43,142 nt of DNA. It comes from Acidimicrobiales bacterium. GTDB lineage: Bacteria; Actinomycetota; Acidimicrobiia; Acidimicrobiales; JAUJNH01. The notes beneath the pieces were generated by a model. It did not search any database. It was not told the DNA's origin and worked only from the letters and a program-made list of their open reading frames with translations. Position numbers and translations under genes: made by a program. This document shows, piece by piece, positions 38,155-43,142 of the stretch; position 1 is the stretch's first letter, and each line of letters starts with the position of its first letter. Location: contig JAUJNH010000014.1 of the NCBI GenBank assembly GCA_030448245.1, positions 1 to 43,142 of the forward strand, in the 5' to 3' direction.

Positions 38155-39360
38155 ATGCCCAACGCCGTTCTCGTCGACGCCGTCCGCACCGCCGGCGGCA
38201 AGCGCAACGGGGTCCTGTCGGGCTGGCACCCGGCCGACCTGGCCGCCGAGGTGCTGAAGGCCCTGGTGGGTCGCAACGACCTCGACCCCGCCCTCATCGA
38301 CGACGTGATCATGGGCTGCGTGATGCAGGTCGGCCACCAGAGCCTGAACGTGGGGCGCAACGCCGTCCTGGCCGCCGGGTTCCCCGAGTCGGTCCCGGCC
38401 ACCACCATCGACCGCCAGTGCGGCTCGTCGCAGCAGTCGGTGCACTTCGCCGCCCAGGGCGTGATGGCCGGCGCCTACGACGTCGTGGTGGCGGGCGGCG
38501 TCGAGGTGATGTCGTCGACCCCGATGGGCGCCTCGGTCATCCCCGGCTCGTTCCCCTTCGGCCCGTCGGTGATGGCCCGCTACGCCGAGGTCGACAGCTA
38601 CGGCTCGAAGGGCCTTCAGTCCCAGGGCATCGGAGCTGAGCTGATCGCCGACCGGTGGGGCCTGACCCGCGAGGACCTCGACGCCTTTGGTGCCCGCAGC
38701 CAGCAGCTGGCCGAGCAGGCCGCCAACGAGGGCCGCTTCGACCGCGAAATCGTGGCCGTCACCTCGAAGAGGCTCGACCGCGACACCGGCAAGCTCGTCG
38801 AGTCCGGCGACCTGGTCACCCGCGACGAGGGCATCCGGCCCGGCTCCACGGTCGAGACGCTGGCCAAGCTGAAGCCGGCGTTCAAGCCCGACGGCAAGAT
38901 CACCGCCGCCAACGCCAGCCAGATCACCGACGGCGCGTCGGCCGCGCTGATCATGAGCGAGGAGCGGGCGGCCCAGCTGAGCCTCACCCCGCGAGCCCGC
39001 TTCGCCGCCTTTGCCCTCGCGGGCGTCGACCCGATCACCATGCTCACCGGGCCCATCCCGGCCACCGCCAAGGTGCTGGAGCGCAGCGGCCTGTCGATCG
39101 ACGACATCGACCACTTCGAGATCAACGAGGCCTTCGCCTCGGTGGTGCTGGCCTGGGAGAAGGAGCACAAGCCCGACATGGCGAGGGTGAACCCCAACGG
39201 TGGGGCCATCGCCCTGGGTCACCCGCTCGGGGCGTCCGGCACCAAGCTGCTGGCCACCATGCTCAACGAGCTCGAGCGCACCGGCGGCCACTGGGGCCTC
39301 CAGGCGATGTGCGAGGGCGGCGGGCTGGCCAACGCCACCGTCATCGAGCGCCTGGGGTAG
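38155..39360 (+). CDS. Acetyl-CoA acetyltransferase (thiolase)
   Basis: The 401-residue enzyme has the nucleophilic Cys89 in TIDRQCGSSQQSVHFAAQGV, the INEAFAS segment, the catalytic His in GGAIALGHPLGASG and the second Cys in AMCEGGGLANATVIERLG. It belongs to the thiolase II-like/FadA group acting in fatty acid or steroid side-chain breakdown or in acetoacetyl-CoA formation. The DRQCGSSQQ variant (rather than NxxCxSG) is common in actinobacterial FadA5-like steroid thiolases, so cholesterol-like or branched acyl substrates are possible. GAGGAGG lies six bases before ATG 38155. The TetR-type operator upstream suggests substrate-induced expression. Confidence 0.93.
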   Translation: MPNAVLVDAVRTAGGKRNGVLSGWHPADLAAEVLKALVGRNDLDPALIDDVIMGCVMQVGHQSLNVGRNAVLAAGFPESVPATTIDRQCGSSQQSVHFAAQGVMAGAYDVVVAGGVEVMSSTPMGASVIPGSFPFGPSVMARYAEVDSYGSKGLQSQGIGAELIADRWGLTREDLDAFGARSQQLAEQAANEGRFDREIVAVTSKRLDRDTGKLVESGDLVTRDEGIRPGSTVETLAKLKPAFKPDGKITAANASQITDGASAALIMSEERAAQLSLTPRARFAAFALAGVDPITMLTGPIPATAKVLERSGLSIDDIDHFEINEAFASVVLAWEKEHKPDMARVNPNGGAIALGHPLGASGTKLLATMLNELERTGGHWGLQAMCEGGGLANATVIERLG

Positions 39361-39408
39361 CAGCCCGTCGCCTGGTTGGGGCAGGCCGGGGGCAGACTGG
39401 GCCCGGTC

Positions 39409-39663
39409 GTGTTCCGCATCCTCATCGCCCTCGCCGTCGCCCTCGTGCTGCTCCGCGTCGGGGTCGCGGTGATCCGCTCGTTCGCCGCCCCGGTGCCCAA
39501 GCCGCCTCCCGAGGGCGAGCTCCGCAAGCTGAAGCGCCTCTACCGCTGCGGAAGCTGCGGCCTCGAGATCCGCACCGTCCAGGCCGGCAGCGACGACCCG
39601 GAGCCGCCCCGCCACTGCATGGACGACATGGACCTGGTGAAGACCGAGGCCGACTTCCTCTGA
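39409..39663 (+). CDS. Membrane-anchored zinc-ribbon protein
   Basis: The 84-residue product from the GTG at 39409 has one membrane helix (FRILIALAVALVLLRVGVAV), a proline-rich linker (APVPKPPPEGELRKLKRLY) and a small metal-binding region, YRCGSCGLEIRTV with PRHCMDDMDL. Two Cys in CGSCG and the HC pair suit a zinc ribbon of FmdB-like type, though with an incomplete second knuckle. The function is unknown. It follows the thiolase stop by 48 bases; a GTG at 39376 is an alternative start. Confidence 0.65.
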   Translation: MFRILIALAVALVLLRVGVAVIRSFAAPVPKPPPEGELRKLKRLYRCGSCGLEIRTVQAGSDDPEPPRHCMDDMDLVKTEADFL

Positions 39664-39680
39664 CCGGAGGGACCAGCGGC

Positions 39681-39704
39681 GGTTGTCCCCAGCTGTGGAC
39701 AACC
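39681..39704. promoter_or_regulatory. Paired inverted DnaA boxes / 8-bp inverted repeat
   Basis: GGTTGTCC (39681-39688) and GGACAACC (39697-39704) are perfect 8-bp arms around an 8-base centre. On the minus strand this contains TTGTCCACA, the exact actinobacterial DnaA box. The plus strand contains TTGTCCCCA, one base different. It lies between the zinc-ribbon gene and crgA, which converge. It could be a DnaA site near oriC, or an unusually specific terminator hairpin. Confidence 0.5.
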
Positions 39705-39752
39705 ATGGGGACGACTACACCCATGTCATTCGCCGGCTACCTGAGGTTCACG

Positions 39753-40061
39753 TCACTCCCACTTGGTGGCGGTGATGAAGCCGAGCGTCACCAGGCCGAG
39801 ACCGCCCAGCAGGTACCAGTTGCTGGCCCCGCCGAACTTGTCCATCAGCGGCGTGTAGTTCACGATGATGAGCAGCGAGCCCAGGCCGAGAAAGGCGAAC
39901 ATCAGGATCGGGACCCACCGGGGGCTCTCCCGCCACTCCTTGGGCACCGGCGGGGTGTAGCGGCCCGACGGGGGCGGCGGCGTGCGCTCGACGTCGACGA
40001 CGTCGTCCTTCTTCGGGGTCACCCGGCCAGTGGTGCCGTAGCGGCTCTTCGCCTTCGCCAT
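39753..40061 (-). CDS. crgA: Cell division protein CrgA
   Basis: The 102-residue protein reads MAKAKSRYGTTGRVTPKKDD with a proline-rich cytoplasmic segment (TPPPPSGRYTPPVPKEWRES). Two membrane helices follow (WVPILMFAFLGLGSLLIIVN, NWYLLGGLGLVTLGFITATK), with a short NYTPLM outer loop and a KWE end. This is the actinobacteria-specific CrgA, which binds FtsZ, FtsI and other septum proteins. The ATG at 40061 (MAKAKSRYG) is preferred to the one two codons earlier. Its place next to pabA and pknB matches other actinobacteria. Confidence 0.93.
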   Translation of the reverse strand: MAKAKSRYGTTGRVTPKKDDVVDVERTPPPPSGRYTPPVPKEWRESPRWVPILMFAFLGLGSLLIIVNYTPLMDKFGGASNWYLLGGLGLVTLGFITATKWE

Positions 40062-40129
40062 GAGCACCGAGGCTACCCGCCTCGGCCCCCTGTCCGGCCG
40101 GCGGGGGCGGCCGGTAGCCTCGCCTGCTG

Positions 40130-40750
40130 GTGGCCGCCCGGGTGCTGGTGATCGACAACTACGACTCGTTCGTCTACAACCTGGTGCAGTACCTGGGCGA
40201 GCTCGGGGCCGAGCCCCTCGTCCACCGCCACGACGCCCTCGACCTCGGCGAGGTGGCCGCCCTCGAGCCCGACGCCGTGCTGATCTCGCCGGGTCCGGGT
40301 CGTCCCGAGGATGCGGGCATCTCGAACGACGTGCTGCGCCACCTGGCCGGCACCGTGCCGATCCTGGGGGTCTGCCTCGGCCACCAGTGCATCGGCCAGG
40401 TCTACGGTGCCGAGGTGGTGCGGGCGCCGGCGCTGTTCCACGGCAAAGCCAGCGAGGTGCACCACGACGGGGCCGGCCTGATGGCCGGAATGCCGCCGAC
40501 GTTCCCGGGGGGGCGCTACCACTCGCTGGTGGTCGAGCGCGAGAGCGTGCCCGAGGTGCTCGAGGTCACCGCCTGGACCGCCGACGGCGTCGTCATGGGG
40601 GTGCGCCACCGCGCGGCCGACGTCGAAGGGGTGCAGTTCCACCCGGAGTCGATCCTCACCGGGTCGGGGCGGCGCCTGCTGGCCGCGTGGCTGGCCCGGG
40701 CCGGCCACGTGGCTCCCGCCGCGGTGGCGGCCAACGACACCGGCGGCTGA
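40130..40750 (+). CDS. pabA: Glutamine amidotransferase of anthranilate / p-aminobenzoate synthase
   Basis: The 206-residue class I glutaminase has Cys82 in GVCLGHQ, the oxyanion region ISPGPGRPEDAGIS and the His-Glu pair in GVQFHPESI. RVLVIDNYDSFVYNLVQYLG is the standard start of TrpG/PabA. It supplies ammonia from glutamine for anthranilate (tryptophan) or aminodeoxychorismate (folate) synthesis; a single dual-use enzyme is common in actinobacteria. The partner subunit is not in the window. It starts at a GTG, divergent from crgA, and converges with pknB, the same order as in mycobacteria. Confidence 0.92.
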   Translation: MAARVLVIDNYDSFVYNLVQYLGELGAEPLVHRHDALDLGEVAALEPDAVLISPGPGRPEDAGISNDVLRHLAGTVPILGVCLGHQCIGQVYGAEVVRAPALFHGKASEVHHDGAGLMAGMPPTFPGGRYHSLVVERESVPEVLEVTAWTADGVVMGVRHRAADVEGVQFHPESILTGSGRRLLAAWLARAGHVAPAAVAANDTGG

Positions 40751-40770
40751 CCGCCGGCGGGCCCGTCCTG

Positions 40771-42852
40771 TCAGGTGGCCGTCGAGCTGGTCGTGGTCCT
40801 GGCGGTGGTCGTGGTCGCGGCGCTGGACGAGGTGGTGGTGGCCTCGCCGAGGATGATCGTGACGGTGGTCCCCGAGTCGACCCGGGCGCCGGCGTCGGGG
40901 TTCTGGTCCTTCACCCGCCCGGGCGTGCCGCCCGGCGACGTCTGGACCTGGGCGTTCAGGCCGACGGCGCTCAGGGCGGCCCGGGCGGCGGCCTCGTCAC
41001 GGCCGACGACGCTCGGCACGGTCACCTTGGCGACCGTCGTGGTGGGCGCCCCGCGGGAGACGAACAGGGTGACGGTGGTCTCGCCCCGCTCCAGCCTGGA
41101 GCCCGCCGGCGGGTCCGTGCGGGTGACGTTCCCGGCGGCGACGGTGGGGCTGTTCTCCTCGACGCTCCTGGTCCTGAACCCGGCGGCGGTGAGCCGGTTG
41201 GTGGCCTCGAGGACCGGCAGGTTGGTGACGTCGGGCACCGCAGGAAGGCCGTCGCCGCTGGACACGCGGACGGTGACCCTGCTCCCCTTGTCGACCGCGG
41301 TCTTCGGGGCCGGGTCCTGCTCGAACACGAAGCCCTCGCCCACCGAGCTGTTCTTGACCGGCTGGAAGACGGCCACGAGACCGAGGTCCCTGAGCATCGC
41401 CTCGGCCTCCGCCTGCTTCAGGTTGACGAGGCTGGGGACCTCGACCTTCCCGGTGGCCACGGCGACGAAGAGCCTCACCTCGGAGCCCTTGTCGACCTCG
41501 GCCCCCGCTTTGGGGTCCTGCTCGACCACGGTGCCGGGGGCGGCCCCGTCGTCCGGGCGGTCCTGGCGCGCCACCGAGAACCCGTTGGCCCGGAGGATCC
41601 GGTTGGCCTCGTCGAAGGGCCGCGTGACGACGTCGTCGACCTTGACCTTGATGGCCGACGACCCGTTCCCGCCGGCGCCCAGCAGACGGGCGAGCAGGAA
41701 CAGCAACAGCAGGAGGACGGCCAGGAGCCCGAGCGACAGGCCGATGAACAGCCCGGTGCGGGGCTTGCGCTCGTCGGCGCCGGCCGGCGCCACGGGCGGC
41801 CGCGGGGGCGCGGGCGGCGGCGGCGCGAACGTCGGCTCGGGGCGGTCGACGCTCCGGGCCACGGGTCCGGTGGTGGGCAGGACGGCGGTGGGCTCGGCAT
41901 CGACCACGGGGCCGACGGCGACGGTGGCGTCGGCGGGGGTGTCGACGTCGGCCACGGCGGTGGCCGCGCCGGCGGCCACCGGCCCGGCCAGGACCTGGCG
42001 GATCCGGACCGCCTTTGGCGTCTGGCCCCGGGCGAAGCGGATGAGGTCGGCCCGCAGCTCGTCGGCCGTCGGGTAGCGGTCGTCGCGGTCCTTCTCGATG
42101 GCGGCGAGCACGATGGCCTCGAAGTCCTCGGGCACGGTGGGCTCGAGCTCTCGGGGCGGGACCGGCTCCTCCTTCACGTGCTTGTAGGCGATGGCCACCG
42201 GTGTCTCGCCGACGAAGGGGGGGTGGCCCGTGACCATCTCGTACAGCACGATCCCCAGGCTGTAGACGTCGGTGCGCTGGTCGGTGGCGAGGCCCTGGGC
42301 CTGCTCGGGCGAGAAGTAGGTGGCGGTGCCCATCACGACGCCGGTCTGGGTGAGGTTCTCCTTGGGGTCGCCGGCCCGGGCGATGCCGAAGTCGGTGACC
42401 TTCACCTGGCCCTGCTCGTCGAGGAGGATGTTGCCCGGCTTGACGTCGCGGTGGACCACGCCGTGGCGGTGCGCGTTGGACAGGGCGGCGGCGGTGCCGG
42501 CGGCGATCTGGGCGGCCCGGTCGGGCTGCAGCTTGCCCTCGTTGCGGATGACGTGCGACAGCGGCTGGCCGCTGACGTACTCCATGACGATGAAGTAGGT
42601 GCCGTCCTCCTCGCCCCAGTCGAAGATCGAAACGATGTTCTGGTGGGAGAGGTTCGCGGCCGCCTGCGCCTCGCGCCGGAAGCGCTCGACGAACGAGCGG
42701 TCGACGCTGAGCTCGGGGAAGAGCACCTTCAGTGCCACGGGCCGATCGAGGAGGAGGTCGTGGGCCAGGTACACCTCGGCCATGCCGCCCCGGGCGATGT
42801 GGCGGTTCAGCTCGTAGCGCCCGTTGTAGACGCGCTGCTGCTGGGTGGACAT
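40771..42852 (-). CDS. pknB: PASTA-domain Ser/Thr protein kinase PknB
   Basis: The 693-residue protein has an N-terminal kinase domain: Gly loop ARGGMAEVYLA, Lys42, HRDVKPGN with Asp136, DFG at 154, an activation loop with LTQTGVVMGTATYFSPEQAQ. It continues with a disordered Pro/Ala-rich juxtamembrane part and one membrane helix at about residues 367-390 (TGLFIGLSLGLLAVLLLLLF). Four extracellular PASTA repeats follow (beginning near IKVKVDDVV, KVEVPSLVN, LPAVPDVTN and KVTVPSVVG), then a Thr/Ser/Ala tail. PASTA domains sense muropeptides or lipid II, and the kinase controls cell-wall growth and division. The ATG at 42852 is clear. It follows pbpA by 60 bases; no pknA lies between them, unlike in mycobacteria. 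Confidence 0.96.
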   Translation of the reverse strand: MSTQQQRVYNGRYELNRHIARGGMAEVYLAHDLLLDRPVALKVLFPELSVDRSFVERFRREAQAAANLSHQNIVSIFDWGEEDGTYFIVMEYVSGQPLSHVIRNEGKLQPDRAAQIAAGTAAALSNAHRHGVVHRDVKPGNILLDEQGQVKVTDFGIARAGDPKENLTQTGVVMGTATYFSPEQAQGLATDQRTDVYSLGIVLYEMVTGHPPFVGETPVAIAYKHVKEEPVPPRELEPTVPEDFEAIVLAAIEKDRDDRYPTADELRADLIRFARGQTPKAVRIRQVLAGPVAAGAATAVADVDTPADATVAVGPVVDAEPTAVLPTTGPVARSVDRPEPTFAPPPPAPPRPPVAPAGADERKPRTGLFIGLSLGLLAVLLLLLFLLARLLGAGGNGSSAIKVKVDDVVTRPFDEANRILRANGFSVARQDRPDDGAAPGTVVEQDPKAGAEVDKGSEVRLFVAVATGKVEVPSLVNLKQAEAEAMLRDLGLVAVFQPVKNSSVGEGFVFEQDPAPKTAVDKGSRVTVRVSSGDGLPAVPDVTNLPVLEATNRLTAAGFRTRSVEENSPTVAAGNVTRTDPPAGSRLERGETTVTLFVSRGAPTTTVAKVTVPSVVGRDEAAARAALSAVGLNAQVQTSPGGTPGRVKDQNPDAGARVDSGTTVTIILGEATTTSSSAATTTTARTTTSSTAT

Positions 42853-42912
42853 GCGGTGAAGATCGTAGGCGGTGGCTTTGGAAGGCCAGAGGCACCAGCG
42901 CCGGGCCGGCCG

Positions 42913-43142
42913 CTACGCGGGTGCTGCTCGCAGCACGGCGCTGAGCACGGCCTGGGCGACCGGGGCGGCGATGCTGCCACCGGTGGCCTCGCTGACCCCG
43001 GGCTGGCTCTCGACGACCACCGCCACGGCCACCCTCGGGGCGTCGGCCGGGGCGAAGGCCGTGATCCAGGCGTGGGCGTTGTCACCCGTGGTCTGGGCGG
43101 TGCCCGTCTTGGCGGCAACCGCCACCCCCGGAACACCGGCCC
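42913..43142 (-). CDS. pbpA: Penicillin-binding protein PbpA, C-terminal part
   Basis: Only the last 75 or so codons are inside the window; the gene continues beyond its right edge. The reading contains VAAKTGTAQTTGDNAHAWIT, where KTGT is the third conserved motif of the transpeptidase active site, and ends AAPVAQAVLSAVLRAAPA with a TAG. A KTGTAQ followed by HAWFxAFAP-like sequence is typical of class B PbpA of the actinobacterial rodA-pbpA-pknB cluster, which crosslinks peptidoglycan. It is upstream of pknB on the same strand. Confidence 0.9.
   Translation of the reverse strand, partial: AGVPGVAVAAKTGTAQTTGDNAHAWITAFAPADAPRVAVAVVVESQPGVSEATGGSIAAPVAQAVLSAVLRAAPA

Overview
This is a high-GC stretch of chromosome from an actinobacterium, probably a member of the Acidimicrobiia or a related deep lineage. 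Markers are a WhiB iron-sulfur regulator, the division protein CrgA, a PASTA-domain Ser/Thr kinase beside a penicillin-binding protein, a SoxR-type regulator, frequent GTG starts and strong G/C preference at third codon positions. The class-level placement is inference; the phylum is well supported. Two gene clusters that lie near oriC in actinobacteria (rpsF-ssb-rpsR-rplI-dnaB and crgA-pabA-pknB-pbpA) fill the right end, so this end is probably close to the origin.

Positions 1 to about 5,690 are an accessory, decaying island. It holds an IS21-type istB remnant, a DUF6188-like gene with two frameshifts, an intact GNAT acetyltransferase, an unidentified C-terminal gene scrap, an intact membrane fatty acid hydroxylase, an IS630-family element with a split transposase and a missing left tip, and a broken gene with an LQR-GNRAV motif followed by a JAMM-like metalloprotease domain. 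Almost every indel found in the window lies here.

From 5.7 to 13 kb come a PLP-dependent decarboxylase, two membrane proteins, a LuxR-type two-component system and a MidA-like methyltransferase with a TPR tail, coupled to a YbjN-like protein. At 13.2 to 14.2 kb is a compact metal-response locus: a MerR regulator with a cysteine-rich tail, a 59-residue cysteine-rich metallothionein-like protein read from an overlapping TTG start, a promoter with a MerR-type 19-bp spacer, and a divergent 37-residue peptide resembling the N-terminus of an ArsR sensor. This is the most novel-looking part of the window.

From 14 to 28 kb are an NYN-like protein, an acidic protein, an acyl-CoA desaturase, WhiB, a GH13 alpha-glucosidase, several very small genes, an aldehyde dehydrogenase, a CPA1 antiporter, release factor 3 and a large FtsX-type ABC transporter. 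From 28.5 to 31.4 kb a SoxR-type regulator with its operator precedes an ABC exporter that has its own MerR-type promoter, then a SUKH-like protein. A second desaturase and a frameshifted membrane protein follow.

From 32.7 kb onwards is the replication and ribosomal operon (rpsF, ssb, rpsR, rplI, dnaB; minus strand). Several genes are coupled by 4-bp ATGA overlaps, and the dnaB leader holds a LexA-like box and a helically phased TCCCCA array. DUF192 and DUF4190 proteins, a 1-Cys peroxiredoxin, a thiolase under a TetR-like operator, a zinc-ribbon protein, crgA, pabA, pknB and the 3' end of pbpA complete the window.
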